Positions 44,853 through 54,453 of a stretch of DNA of 64,000 nt are shown here, in pieces. Numbering within the stretch: position 1 is the first letter of the stretch; every line of letters begins with the position of its first letter. The notes beneath the pieces were generated by a model. The model saw only the letters and a program-made list of their open reading frames with translations, was not told the origin of the DNA and ran no database searches. The position numbers were made by a program, and so were the translations under genes. Source of the DNA: Acidobacteriaceae bacterium. Its GTDB lineage: Bacteria; Acidobacteriota; Terriglobia; Terriglobales; Acidobacteriaceae. The stretch is taken from contig JAJPKO010000026.1 in assembly GCA_021323655.1 (NCBI GenBank), forward strand, positions 31,339-95,338. Reading direction: 5' to 3'.

Positions 44853-45677
44853 TCAACCCTCGAACTTCGCAAACGCTGTCCGCGCCTTCATAACCACGCT
44901 CTCTGGCGTTTCCTCAAGCGTGTAATGGATCTCCAGTACTCCCGCCGGGGTCTGCGGAGCGGACTTCAGCTCTCGGACCGTCTCGTCCCACGGGATCGTC
45001 CCCTCTTCCGGCCACAGGTGCTCATCCCGATTGCCATGATTGTCGTGCAGATGCGAAGAGCGGATGTGCTGGCGCAGCTCTCCCAGCACGGTTGTTACCC
45101 CATCGCCCAGGTGGGCATGGCCCACATCGAGGCAGACTCCGATATCACCGAAATGACCGACGTTCAGGATCTCCAGAATATTGCGCGGCTGCGTGACCTC
45201 ATTCTGAATGTTCTCAACCAGCAGCTTCACCCCGAGTGGATTGGCAAAGGCGCGGAGATGTTCCAGCGCTGTGAGTGAATTTTCGAGCGAACGCGGGCCC
45301 CATGTGTCCTCACGCTCTCCAAGATGCAGCACAAGATAGCGGAAAGGGACCTGCTCTGCCACTTCCAGCGCACGCTTGATCTCATCCATTGCATCCACGC
45401 GGCGCGCCTTTTCCGGATGGATGACGTTGACGGCCGGCGCTCCGCCACGACCCATTTCAGGATCAGGAAACATGGGAGCGTGCATTGAAAACGCCTCCAG
45501 CTGGCTGGACCGGAACCACTCCGCCAGCTCGCGGACATGCGCGCGGCTGGTGTAATCAAAGTGCTGTCGCGCGGCGAACAGCTCCACCCCCTGCGCTCCA
45601 GCATGTGCAAACACATCAAGATGACCAGGGTGCAGACGGCTGCGCAGGAACACGTGTGTAGAGATGACTTTCAACAT
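44853..45677 (-). CDS. Sugar phosphate isomerase/epimerase-like TIM-barrel protein
   Basis: About 274 residues. Start placed at 45677 (MLKVISTHVFLRSRLHPGHL); the upstream extension to 45857 is Arg/Ser-rich and overlaps the LacI gene. The xylose isomerase-like/AP endonuclease 2 barrel is seen in HVFLRSRLHPGHLDVFAHAGAQGVE, the first metal-binding His (FSMHAP), VLHLGERED, LLVENIQN (Glu), CLDVGHAHLGDG and SSHLHDNHGNRDEHLWP. These fit a divalent-metal-dependent isomerase or epimerase acting on a small sugar; the exact substrate is not predictable. It follows the LacI-family regulator by 46 nt in the same direction, and copy B of the hairpin element follows its stop. Confidence 0.78.
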   Translation of the reverse strand: MLKVISTHVFLRSRLHPGHLDVFAHAGAQGVELFAARQHFDYTSRAHVRELAEWFRSSQLEAFSMHAPMFPDPEMGRGGAPAVNVIHPEKARRVDAMDEIKRALEVAEQVPFRYLVLHLGEREDTWGPRSLENSLTALEHLRAFANPLGVKLLVENIQNEVTQPRNILEILNVGHFGDIGVCLDVGHAHLGDGVTTVLGELRQHIRSSHLHDNHGNRDEHLWPEEGTIPWDETVRELKSAPQTPAGVLEIHYTLEETPESVVMKARTAFAKFEG

Positions 45678-45723
45678 AGATGAATGCAAAAAACTTGTCT
45701 TTATCTTCTCATGCGAAAGCGGC

Positions 45724-46752
45724 TCACGAATCCGCCCTCTGCCGGCCCTTGCAGCCGCACGATCTGCGCACCACCAGCTCAACCGGAAGAACAACATGGT
45801 TCCCTTCTTCAGGAAACTCATTGCGCCGGATGCGCTCGAAAAGCAAATTCGCCGCAACCCGGCCCAGTTCTGAAGCAGGCTGGCGTACCACCGTCAGCGT
45901 GGGATGCAGAATGTCTGCCAGCTCAAAGTCATCAAAACCCACCAGCGCCACCTCATCCGGGACCTTGACCCCGCGATCCAGCAAGGCCCGCAGGACATAA
46001 CGCGTGGTCAGGTTATTGGCGGTAAAGAGCGCCGTCGGAGGAGTCCGCTCCTCGAGCATCCCGGCGACGATCCCCTCGGTCGCCTCTTCCGAGGAGCATT
46101 CAAATGTGGACTCCAGCTTCAGGCCCGCTTCCACCATCGCGCGACGGTAGCCATCAAACCGCGCGCGCACTGTGTAAAGGTTCCGGTTATATCCAAGAAA
46201 GGCAATGCGCTTGTGCCCATGCTGCTCAATAAGGTGCTGCACCGCGCGCTTTGCCCCGCTCTGGTTCTGCACCTGCACAGAATCCACGCGGTCATCATGC
46301 ACGGGCCGGTCCATGGTGACAATGTGCACGCCGCTGAACTCCGCCTGGCGGATGCGCGACTTGCGAATATCGGCAGGAATAATGACCAGGCCTTCCACGT
46401 GCCGCTGCACCATGGACTGCGCCTCGTTGTGTTCCGCCACCGCGTCATTATTGGAAGTAGTAAGCATGACAGAGTAGCCGTGGTCCCGCGCCACTGTATT
46501 CACCGCATGAGCACAGGTGGCAAAAAACGGGTCGTAGAGATAAGGAACGATCAGCCCGATGGTGCGCGACTTCAGGCTGCGCAAGGCGCGCGCCATTTCA
46601 TTGGGGCGATAGCCGAGCTTCTCAATCGCGCGATAGACGCGTTTTGCCGTCGCTTCCGTGACGTTGGCCGAGCCGTTCAGCACGCGCGAAACTGTCATGG
46701 TGCCAACGCCTGCAACCCGCGCTACGTCGTTCATCGTAGGCTTGCGTTCCAT
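45724..46752 (-). CDS. LacI-family transcriptional regulator
   Basis: 342 residues. N-terminal helix-turn-helix and hinge (TMNDVARVAGVGTMTVSRVL, LGYRPNEMARALRS), then a periplasmic-binding-protein-like sugar domain (TIGLIVPYLYDPFFA, GVHIVTMDRPV, HLIEQHGHKRIAFLGY, ALFTANNLTTRYVLRAL, VALVGFDDFELADILHPTLTVVRQP). The C-terminal SCGCKG is unusual but occurs in some members. It should bind a sugar or sugar phosphate and control the downstream TIM-barrel gene and perhaps the divergent TPR gene, 48 bp away. Confidence 0.93.
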   Translation of the reverse strand: MERKPTMNDVARVAGVGTMTVSRVLNGSANVTEATAKRVYRAIEKLGYRPNEMARALRSLKSRTIGLIVPYLYDPFFATCAHAVNTVARDHGYSVMLTTSNNDAVAEHNEAQSMVQRHVEGLVIIPADIRKSRIRQAEFSGVHIVTMDRPVHDDRVDSVQVQNQSGAKRAVQHLIEQHGHKRIAFLGYNRNLYTVRARFDGYRRAMVEAGLKLESTFECSSEEATEGIVAGMLEERTPPTALFTANNLTTRYVLRALLDRGVKVPDEVALVGFDDFELADILHPTLTVVRQPASELGRVAANLLFERIRRNEFPEEGNHVVLPVELVVRRSCGCKGRQRADS

Positions 46753-46800
46753 AAACTATGACCATCGCATTTCGTCTCACGTGCGTCAACCGCATGCAAA

Positions 46801-47829
46801 ATGCCATACACTTTTCTGGAAGGAATGCGCAGACTCACTTGCATGGCCGTCCTGCTGCTCTGCCTGCCTCTGGCAGCGCAGGACTCTCTTTACGCAAAAG
46901 GCCGCGCCGCCTTCGATACGCAACAGTGGAGTGATGCAGCCACGCTGATGGCGCAGGCCGAGGCCGCCTCGCCGGGAACATCCGACGCGCTGCTCTTCGA
47001 AGGCAAGGCCCTTCTGCGCATCGGCCGGCTTGCTGACGCAGAAAAGGCGCTGCATGGATATCTCACCCGCCACCCCGATTCGCCCGACGCACTCTACACA
47101 CTCGGTCTTGTCCAGCAGCGCGAAAACCATCCGCGCGATTCGCTCATGACTATGACGCACGCGGCCCAGGTGCGCACACCGTCCTCAGAAGACCTGCGTA
47201 TCGTGGGCCTTGATTACGTTCTGCTGAACGACTATCCCGACGCCATCCACTGGCTTGAAAAGGCCGTTCAGTTCGACAGCAACAATGCCGAAGCCTGGTA
47301 TGCTCTCGGGCGCGCCGACTATACGCAAAGCAGCTTTCGCGAGGCCGAGCATGCATTCAAGCAGACGCTTCTGCTTGATCCTGAAAATATCAAGGCCACG
47401 GAGAATCTGGCACTCGTCTACAGCCAGGAAAACCGCCCCGCAGACGCCGATGAAACCTTTCGCAAAGCGGTTGCGCTCGCCGCGAAAAATGGCCACACCG
47501 ACGAATGGCCCTATCTGAACTACGGCAGCTTCCTCCTTGACCAGGGACGTGCAGCCGAGGCCATTCCGCAACTGGAACGGGCCATTGCCATCAATCCGAA
47601 GTGCGCCTCGTGCGAAGAAAAACTGGGCCGCTCCCTCAGCTCGTCCGGAAAACCGCAGGAAGGTGCCGAGCACCTGGAAAAAGCTGTAGCGCTTGACCCG
47701 AATGACGCGCACCTGCACTATGAGCTTGGCCTGGCCCTCCGCAAAGCCGGCATGAATGACCGCGCACGAGCCGAGCTCGCCATCGCGCAGAAGCAATACG
47801 GCAGCAAAACAGCCGGCGCTCCGAAATAA
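46801..47829 (+). CDS. Exported TPR-repeat protein
   Basis: 342 residues with about seven tandem TPRs (for example YAKGRAAFDTQQWSDAATLM, ALYTLGLVQQRENHPRDSLM, AEAWYALGRADYTQSSFREAEHAF, IKATENLALVYSQENRPADA, HLHYELGLALRKAGMNDRA). A signal peptide begins at the second Met (MRRLTCMAVLLLCLPLAAQ, ATG at 46825), so that may be the true start; GGAAGG lies only one base before it, and 46801 has no clear ribosome binding site. Probably a periplasmic scaffold. It is divergent from the LacI-family regulator. Confidence 0.8.
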   Translation: MPYTFLEGMRRLTCMAVLLLCLPLAAQDSLYAKGRAAFDTQQWSDAATLMAQAEAASPGTSDALLFEGKALLRIGRLADAEKALHGYLTRHPDSPDALYTLGLVQQRENHPRDSLMTMTHAAQVRTPSSEDLRIVGLDYVLLNDYPDAIHWLEKAVQFDSNNAEAWYALGRADYTQSSFREAEHAFKQTLLLDPENIKATENLALVYSQENRPADADETFRKAVALAAKNGHTDEWPYLNYGSFLLDQGRAAEAIPQLERAIAINPKCASCEEKLGRSLSSSGKPQEGAEHLEKAVALDPNDAHLHYELGLALRKAGMNDRARAELAIAQKQYGSKTAGAPK

Positions 47830-48003
47830 ATCTGTCCCGCTTCAGAACACATCTCTTCATCCATTACGCGGTTTCCATTCACGCACGCTGACTCGCCACT
47901 ACACCCGTAAAGCCCTTTCCTGCGCACGCCGATAACAAGGCTGTCGGTCGCGCCTTTCTCTTTGGAGCGCTGGCCTCAATGACGCGAAGAGGAAGTACCG
48001 GAA

Positions 48004-49242
48004 ATGGCCACCCATCTGCGTGTATGTCAGGAAAAACCAGGTATCCCGGCTTTGCCCAGCAGTATTGCGCTCTGCTTTCTGGGCCCGCTCCTTCTTGCCA
48101 TCGGATGCGGAACATCCAGTATGACCTCCCTTCAGGCAGGACAGTCAGCACAAGCAGTCAGCACGCCCGGCAGTGGAAATGGTCCAGTCATCACCAGCGC
48201 ATCCAGTTCGCGGATCAGCCTGGGCGTGCCTTTTACCTATCAGATCACCGCCACCAACAACCCGGTCCGTTATACAGCCCAGGGGCTGCCTGCTGGACTG
48301 AGTGTGGATGCTGCGACAGGTCTTATCTCAGGAACACCGCAGCAGGTAGGCGAATATGATGTGGTGCTCGGGGCGTCCAACGCGGACGGTGAAGGCCAGA
48401 TGCATCTCTTTCTCGGCAGCGGCAACCAGTCCGGAAATTGCAAGGCTTCCATCGCGCCACCTGCTCCTGCGGCATCCTCTGGCTTTACTTCGCTGTCGTT
48501 CTGTGATGACTTCAACTCACTCGATACGATTGACGCAAACTCTACCGGGAGGCCTGGATACAACTGGTACACAAACTTGTCGAAATGGTCTGCGGAAAGT
48601 ACGCTGCCCCCTGCCTACTCCATCACAGAATCCGTACTCTCTCTCACCAGCACCGGCTGGACATCGAATTACGGGCTTTCCACCCGCGATCCGCTGACGG
48701 GCAACGGTCACGCCTGGATCTATGGATGCTTTGAAGCCCGCATCAGCTTCGACCCGTCACTCGCAACACAGTCTGAAGGATGGCCTTCCGTATGGCTCTT
48801 CTCCGCGCTGCATGCACAAAGCGGTAACTCTGCCATCTGGCCCGAGTTGGACATCTTTGAGGCCCTCACCGGAGGCCATTCCTCTTATTCCGGAGATTAT
48901 TATGGAACGCTGCATCAATGGCAGGACAGCGCGACCATCCACTACCAGAACAGCAACAATCATCAGGTCGTTCATGTGGACTGGACACAGTGGCACACAG
49001 TCGCCGTTCTGTGGGTCCAGGGACAAGTGACGTGGTATCTCGATGGAAAACCGCTGATGACCCAGCAGTATTCGGCAACTGCCCCTCCCAATCCGCTTGC
49101 GACCACAAAGACTGGCATCACGCCGACACCCGCCGGGGTCTTCGATGTCCTCGATACACAATCACCTGGCATGGAATTGATTCTGGGCAGCGCACCAGGC
49201 TGGCCTATTCAGGTGGACTGGGTCAAGGTCTGGCAACCGTAA
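48004..49242 (+). CDS. Glycoside hydrolase family 16 lipoprotein with N-terminal Ig-like domain
   Basis: 412 residues. A hydrophobic signal with lipobox-like LLAIGC (Cys35) is followed by a putative-Ig/cadherin-like module (about 55-140: ISLGVPFTYQITATNNPVRY, GLPAGLSVDAATGLISGTP). The GH16 catalytic domain (about 160-412) has the nucleophile/acid-base motif E281-L-D283-I-F-E286 in WPELDIFEALTGG, plus GCFEARISFDPS and WYLDGKPL. GH16 enzymes retainingly cleave beta-1,3 or beta-1,4 glucans, galactans and similar polymers. The gene ends inside the 3' end of the converging flippase (20-nt overlap) and forms one border of the exopolysaccharide locus, suggesting a trimming or release enzyme. Confidence 0.87.
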   Translation: MATHLRVCQEKPGIPALPSSIALCFLGPLLLAIGCGTSSMTSLQAGQSAQAVSTPGSGNGPVITSASSSRISLGVPFTYQITATNNPVRYTAQGLPAGLSVDAATGLISGTPQQVGEYDVVLGASNADGEGQMHLFLGSGNQSGNCKASIAPPAPAASSGFTSLSFCDDFNSLDTIDANSTGRPGYNWYTNLSKWSAESTLPPAYSITESVLSLTSTGWTSNYGLSTRDPLTGNGHAWIYGCFEARISFDPSLATQSEGWPSVWLFSALHAQSGNSAIWPELDIFEALTGGHSSYSGDYYGTLHQWQDSATIHYQNSNNHQVVHVDWTQWHTVAVLWVQGQVTWYLDGKPLMTQQYSATAPPNPLATTKTGITPTPAGVFDVLDTQSPGMELILGSAPGWPIQVDWVKVWQP

Positions 49243-50518
49243 GTTCGCGAACTCGAGAACGAAGAATAAGCACAATAGCACAGTTCATGATTACCAATGC
49301 TCCATCCGTGGCTACGCTGGACCATGCCGCTCCGCGCCACCCATGGACTGGAATAAGCCATAAGTTTAATCCCAAATTCATGAGTGCTGCCATGAATTGG
49401 GTCAGTGTGCGATATCTCTGAAGCCCGGAACTTGTCAGCGCAGAGCCCATGATTTGATGTACACATCGAAATACCGGGATCAGGAAAAGTAGCCGCAGTG
49501 CCAACACAACGTCACTAAATCCGTTACCCACTATGCGGGGAATGGATGGAGAGGCAAGAAAGAGTAGGAATGATATAGCCAAACTCAAAGGAAGTGCTTT
49601 CTTGAGCAATCTTTGAGACATATCGCTTGTATGGCCCAACCCATAGCGTCCTAGCCGGAAGAGTCTCGGCAGAGCAGCATCCTTTAGAGCAATGATAGGC
49701 ACCGTCGTTATGTCCAGAATGCGGTAAGCCATTGTGTATACACCATTGGCCTTGTTCATCCCATAATGCCCCAATATGGTCTTGTCCAGGTCGTTGTAAA
49801 CGGCACTAGTAGACGATGCAAAGGAATATCCAAACCCTTCCCATCCTCGCTGGAGAAGCAAATTAGTGTCGGATCTTGGTTGTCCCAAAGCTACGCTCGC
49901 CCACACGGCAGCCAGGATAGCCCCAAATAACGAAATCAGCATGGAGGCTACAGACCACTGCAAGGCCGTCGCTCGATGACATACAAAGAACATCAAGCCC
50001 ACCGTTGATGTGCGGACAAAAGATGTTGATAAATTCACAATAGCCATCGCCCGCATTTTTTCGAACGCCTGGAAAACGCGGCTTGTTTCGACTACCAATG
50101 GAGCACAGATGCAATTTGCTATCGCTGCAGGAACTACCAGGGCTGCGCTCTGATGATTGAGCAGATGGATCGCGATAAAATGCAGAACAACCGTAAACAT
50201 CGCGCCCATTCCAATCGTTGTAATAAGGACATTTCCCCAGTACGATTGAAATCCTCTCGCGTCCGCAGAGACATACCGCAAGAGAACCGTACCTGTTCCT
50301 AACGCGCTGTATTGCCCAAGCAAACTGGTGAGTGCGAATGCGCCGGCAAATATTCCGTATTCGGTGACGCCTAACAGCCGGGCAAGCACAAGAAAATATA
50401 CAGCCTGAAACAGTAGACCTGCCCCCTGTCCGGCCATGACCCACCCGGCATTGCGAGCCAGAGGACTCCTGCATATCTTCCACCAGGAACCAAAATATGC
50501 GTCTATAGGCTTCTTCAC
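49223..50518 (-). CDS. Polysaccharide flippase (Wzx/MATE-like), second of a tandem pair
   Basis: 431 residues with about twelve membrane helices (NAGWVMAGQGAGLLFQAVYFLVLARLLG at the start). FASSTSAVYNDLDKTILGHYGMNKANGVYTMAYRI corresponds to the conserved loop of O-antigen flippases. It moves undecaprenyl-linked repeat units across the inner membrane. The ATG overlaps the upstream flippase stop by 4 nt, and its own 3' end overlaps the GH16 gene tail to tail. Like its neighbours to 54.4 kb it is more AT-rich than flanking genes. Confidence 0.87.
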   Translation of the reverse strand: MKKPIDAYFGSWWKICRSPLARNAGWVMAGQGAGLLFQAVYFLVLARLLGVTEYGIFAGAFALTSLLGQYSALGTGTVLLRYVSADARGFQSYWGNVLITTIGMGAMFTVVLHFIAIHLLNHQSAALVVPAAIANCICAPLVVETSRVFQAFEKMRAMAIVNLSTSFVRTSTVGLMFFVCHRATALQWSVASMLISLFGAILAAVWASVALGQPRSDTNLLLQRGWEGFGYSFASSTSAVYNDLDKTILGHYGMNKANGVYTMAYRILDITTVPIIALKDAALPRLFRLGRYGLGHTSDMSQRLLKKALPLSLAISFLLFLASPSIPRIVGNGFSDVVLALRLLFLIPVFRCVHQIMGSALTSSGLQRYRTLTQFMAALMNLGLNLWLIPVHGWRGAAWSSVATDGALVIMNCAIVLILRSRVRELTVARP

Positions 50519-52014
50519 AGGACGATCTGGTTTTCAGCCTGGTTCAGTTTGCGATACCAACTCCAGCCACACCATGCGATCATCGCAACAAAAACCACTC
50601 GAACACCCAATGCGGCCAGAGTTTGGGTACTCACGTTTTTCCAGGCAATCAATAAGCACAGTTCTGGCGCTAGCAGCACCACCACGGTATAGCGTATAAC
50701 CCCGATTGCTTTGCGAACCTCACCGCCTATACCTCGCGTGAGAAGCATGTAAACAAGAGATTGAGCGACTACACCACATTGCAAAGCAAGCGCTGTCCCA
50801 AGGTCGTGAAAATGTGGAATGAGGTACAGAGCAGATCCAACAGTTACAATAGCTGCCACAGCGTCAGCTCGGAAGGCCCACCATGCTTTGCTGTGCATCT
50901 GTAATGCCATGCTTCCAAAATTATTTCCTGACACAATCACAGCATAAGCCATGACCGAAGCAAGCAAAAAAGGATTGCCTTGGAAACCTTTGCCAAAGAG
51001 TCCTAACAGGAATGGTGAAAATGAAACGATACATACAGCTAAAGCAGTCAGGCCAAGCATCATCGCGCCAAGCATCTTATAGTAAACGCGCCCGGCACTT
51101 TCATAGTTTCCTAGCCCAATCATTTCGCTGATAAGCGGTCCAGCAGTAAGTTGGATGGCCATGGGAAGATACTGGATAACCAGGCGGTATTGGAATGCAG
51201 CAAAAAAACGTCCGGCACCAACTGCCCCGTTCGGCACACGGCTCAAAAGTGCATATGTAGTGTATTGTGCTCCTACAATAAGAATGGTCTGGAACATGAC
51301 TGCGAGCGAGTAATCTCCAAAGACCTTTCGCTCTTTAAGGGCATGGCGGAAATCTAATTGCAGATTATGCTTACGCAACGCCCGAATTCCTATCCAGGCC
51401 ACCATCACCATCACCAGGCCAAGCGAAATATCGTAGGCAAGTACAGCCCCCCACACACCCGCCCAGCGCATAAGCGCTATACACGCACCGAACCAGACGA
51501 TAGTCTGGATAAATCGCGCAATAGCCTCGATACGAAACAGATGAAATCCAAACAAAACCCCCGTCCAGGCACCTCCTACACATACAGCCATCAGAGCAAA
51601 ACTGCTCAGGCGCAGGAGCGGTTCCATTTCTGGCTGGTGCAAAATGCGGGTGGCGATCGGCGCGGCAAAGAAGCCAAATAATACGCTGCCCAGCATTGAC
51701 CCCAGCGTGACGTTACCGATCGCAAATGCCAAAATGCGCCTTACCCTAAGTGGCTGCGTATTGCGAAGCTCAGAAAGATATTTTGTACAGGTATTGCCTG
51801 CAGCAGCCCCGACAAAAAGCGACAGAAACTGAAGGGTCGTTTGAATGAGCGAAAGCTGTCCATATCCGACTACGCCCAGATAGCGCCCTTGTAGAATATT
51901 CAGGAAAAAAGTGAAGACACGTCCAGACAGCGTAAGACCAAGCTGCCAACTAGCGCCGGAAAGCAGCCTTTTACGTACACTCTTTGCAGGGGACTCTAAT
52001 TTAGGTTCACTCAT
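50515..52014 (-). CDS. Polysaccharide flippase (Wzx/MATE-like), first of a tandem pair
   Basis: 499 residues with twelve to fourteen hydrophobic segments. The N-terminus is typical: RLLSGASWQLGLTLSGRVFTFFLNILQGRYLGVVGYGQLSL; GAVGAGRFFAAFQYRLVIQYLPMAIQ is the usual mid-protein region. It shows only distant likeness to the second flippase, so the two are separately acquired rather than a recent duplicate. Two flippases with one polymerase in one locus is unusual. A small gap (53 nt) separates it from the GT2 gene. Confidence 0.87.
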   Translation of the reverse strand: MSEPKLESPAKSVRKRLLSGASWQLGLTLSGRVFTFFLNILQGRYLGVVGYGQLSLIQTTLQFLSLFVGAAAGNTCTKYLSELRNTQPLRVRRILAFAIGNVTLGSMLGSVLFGFFAAPIATRILHQPEMEPLLRLSSFALMAVCVGGAWTGVLFGFHLFRIEAIARFIQTIVWFGACIALMRWAGVWGAVLAYDISLGLVMVMVAWIGIRALRKHNLQLDFRHALKERKVFGDYSLAVMFQTILIVGAQYTTYALLSRVPNGAVGAGRFFAAFQYRLVIQYLPMAIQLTAGPLISEMIGLGNYESAGRVYYKMLGAMMLGLTALAVCIVSFSPFLLGLFGKGFQGNPFLLASVMAYAVIVSGNNFGSMALQMHSKAWWAFRADAVAAIVTVGSALYLIPHFHDLGTALALQCGVVAQSLVYMLLTRGIGGEVRKAIGVIRYTVVVLLAPELCLLIAWKNVSTQTLAALGVRVVFVAMIAWCGWSWYRKLNQAENQIVL

Positions 52015-52067
52015 TTAATTGTGTGCCTGTAGCCGATAAGTCAAATATTTCGACTATGTGCAAGAAA

Positions 52068-53030
52068 TTACAAACGCATGAATGCTGAGAAGAGTTTGCG
52101 CTTTCTTTCTCTGCCGTAAGCATAGGGTTTGACGTGAATACCCAACAGGGCCGCAAAAACTCCGAAGGCAAGACATAATTTTATGCCGCATTTCAGCCAT
52201 GATCTTCTAACAAAAGGGGCCTGCAAAAGTACAAACCCTGCTTCAAAAAGGAGGAACAATGCGCGTCCCATTCGAAGTGGCACCGCTTTCCACCATCCGA
52301 GAATGCGCTTTTCGACTATCAACTGGGTGCCACCGGAGCGGAACGCCCTTTTGAGGAGAAATGAGACTCGTGCCTTGCTGGACGGAACATGATCCTTCAC
52401 TTGGGCATATCTGGCAAAGCGAATTTTTTCTCCTTTGGCACGCAATTGAGCAAAAAATAAAACATCCTCACCTCCCGTTAGAGAAAACTTTGGATCGAAT
52501 TCGACCTGATGTCGGCGGAGGACATCGCAGGCTATGAGTGTATTACCGCTATTGCCTGATTTAAGTTCAATCAAATCGGGCTTTAATTCTCTGGCAAAAA
52601 ATCCGCCTTCTACAATCCACCTCGGACAACCTTCTGCGTATATGGGCACCAAACTCCCACATAAAATCCCGCAGGAAGACTTGCGATACGCTTCCATAAA
52701 TGACTCGAACCAAAATTCAGTCGCTTCCTCGTCATCATCCACAAAAATGAGAATATCTGCCGTCTTTTTTGCTAACCGAAGCGCCCGGTTGCGCACCTCG
52801 ACGACCCCAGGCTCCAGCACCACTTGGTAGTCAGCTGGGATTTTCTTAAATTCCGTAACAACTTGGCGCGCGGATTCTTCAGGATCGTTATCAAAAACCG
52901 CAATGCTTATCTCAAATTCCCGCGGATTCAACCTTGCAAAAGACTGTCGACCAATGGAATCTAACAAGACGCGCAGTAGCTCTGTGCGTTTATAGGTGGG
53001 AATGCAGATAAGCACCTTAGTGCTCGGCAC
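52068..53030 (-). CDS. Glycosyltransferase family 2
   Basis: 320 residues. GT-A fold start KVLICIPTYKRTELLRVLLDSI, the nucleotide-sugar/metal motif ILIFVDDDEEA (Asp triplet), and FSLTGGEDVLFFAQLRAKG in the acceptor region with the ED catalytic pair. A membrane segment (FLLFEAGFVLLQAPFV) and a basic tail (GRERKRKLF) close the protein. It adds one sugar to the lipid-linked repeat unit on the cytoplasmic face. Donor unknown. AT-rich relative to neighbours outside the locus. Confidence 0.88.
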   Translation of the reverse strand: MPSTKVLICIPTYKRTELLRVLLDSIGRQSFARLNPREFEISIAVFDNDPEESARQVVTEFKKIPADYQVVLEPGVVEVRNRALRLAKKTADILIFVDDDEEATEFWFESFMEAYRKSSCGILCGSLVPIYAEGCPRWIVEGGFFARELKPDLIELKSGNSGNTLIACDVLRRHQVEFDPKFSLTGGEDVLFFAQLRAKGEKIRFARYAQVKDHVPSSKARVSFLLKRAFRSGGTQLIVEKRILGWWKAVPLRMGRALFLLFEAGFVLLQAPFVRRSWLKCGIKLCLAFGVFAALLGIHVKPYAYGRERKRKLFSAFMRL

Positions 53031-53078
53031 AATTCAATCTCCTGAAATAGTTCTAAACCGATGAGGCTTACACGGTAC

Positions 53079-54410
53079 TTAAGATTGCTCGACTGGAACA
53101 ATTTCGCCACGGGCCAACTTACGCAGGCCTGCGCAGGAAAGGACAAGCAGCACGGTCATCAATGACAGGTAATTCATGAATAATGACTCATCTGAACCTG
53201 CAATACACATGGCAAGAAGAGTTCCGGCATACCATAACGCTGCGCTGGAACGATATCGAAAGAAAGCGATAAACGCATTTCTGAAGGCCATAATAATGGC
53301 AAAAACCAGAATGGCCGTTCCTATAATCCCGAGTTGAAGTGCCAGGTTTAAAATTGCATTGTGCGCATGATATGTATGCTCCTGGCCTGAAATAATCGAA
53401 GCTATCTGGACAATAACGGCGTTTGATTCTGACGTCATACCACCCCAGAATCCTGCATAGCCATAGCCAAATAACATGTGCTTCTTAAGAGCCCAGAGAG
53501 ACAGCATCCATATATCGGTTCGGCCTGTCAGAGTTGTATCTTTCCCCATGATGGACGTAAAGAACGATAGATTGGCAAAAATCACCCAAACAACCAGCCC
53601 TACAAGACTAATCACTACAAAGAAGCCTGCTAATGCATCTTTGGGTTTCAGCCTCTTAAGCAAAGACGCAACCATCAAATAGCCTGCAAGGAAAAGACAT
53701 ACGACCCACCCTGTTCTCGCTTCTGACTTGTAGATCGCGATAAGAGCAAGTACCACCCAGCCCCAATTCGCTATTTTCAGCAAAGACATTCTCGATCGCA
53801 AAAAAAAGAAGGGCAAGACATACAGGGCCGTGTAAATACCAAGGTTATTTTTATGGCCAAAGATGCCGTTCCATTGGCTCCCGGCCCCAGGTTCGATGCC
53901 TCTGCCAGGGACAAATGCAACGACTAAATAACTTGCAATAATCGCTAAACAACCAGTAGCGAAAATTAATCTCATTTGCTCTTCTGGAGAATATTTTTCC
54001 AGAAGAAAATAACTGAACAAAACAAGAATGGTTAAAAAAACGACCTTGCGCAGTGAATCAAGCGGGTCTGGAGACCACGACGCTGAAATAATGGCGTAAA
54101 CCGTGAAAAGAGTAATTTCCCAATTTGTTATTGCTGCCTTCACAGTTGCCCTGAAAGAAGAAGCTATGTGAAGTACCGCAATCACCCAAAACAGCAATCC
54201 AATCGCAACCTGAGTAGCAGAAAGCCCTGATGTGCTTATCTGCTCACGGTTCATTGAGACCATCTGGCCGTCCGTGGCGAAATAAAAGAGTGGCAACAGG
54301 AGCCACCAGGTCCGCAGCCGTTGCCAGAGAGGAACGGCATCAGGAACACTCGCCTGCCTGCCGCCCATCGATTCGGCTGGTTTCGCTATGTGGCCAAGAG
54401 CAGTCGACAC
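53079..54410 (-). CDS. O-antigen polymerase/ligase-like membrane protein (Wzy candidate)
   Basis: 443 residues with about eleven membrane helices. The long periplasmic loop typical of Wzy/WaaL proteins is near residues 275-345 (GKDTTLTGRTDIWMLSLWAL, FGYGYAGFWG and EHTYHAHNAILNLALQLG with the conserved His). GHKNNLGIY is a further family marker. It would polymerise flipped repeat units in the periplasm. The only polymerase candidate in the locus. The N-terminal 30 residues are soluble; an alternative Met at residue 15 is possible. Confidence 0.85.
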   Translation of the reverse strand: MSTALGHIAKPAESMGGRQASVPDAVPLWQRLRTWWLLLPLFYFATDGQMVSMNREQISTSGLSATQVAIGLLFWVIAVLHIASSFRATVKAAITNWEITLFTVYAIISASWSPDPLDSLRKVVFLTILVLFSYFLLEKYSPEEQMRLIFATGCLAIIASYLVVAFVPGRGIEPGAGSQWNGIFGHKNNLGIYTALYVLPFFFLRSRMSLLKIANWGWVVLALIAIYKSEARTGWVVCLFLAGYLMVASLLKRLKPKDALAGFFVVISLVGLVVWVIFANLSFFTSIMGKDTTLTGRTDIWMLSLWALKKHMLFGYGYAGFWGGMTSESNAVIVQIASIISGQEHTYHAHNAILNLALQLGIIGTAILVFAIIMAFRNAFIAFFRYRSSAALWYAGTLLAMCIAGSDESLFMNYLSLMTVLLVLSCAGLRKLARGEIVPVEQS

Positions 54411-54453
54411 TTACGCAGATTCCTTGTCCTTGCCAGATATCAAGCCCATGCAA

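Noticed and set aside
45678..45857. N-terminal extension of the TIM-barrel isomerase
   Set aside because: It overlaps the LacI-family gene and is Arg/Ser-rich; the family's N-terminal strand starts at 45677.
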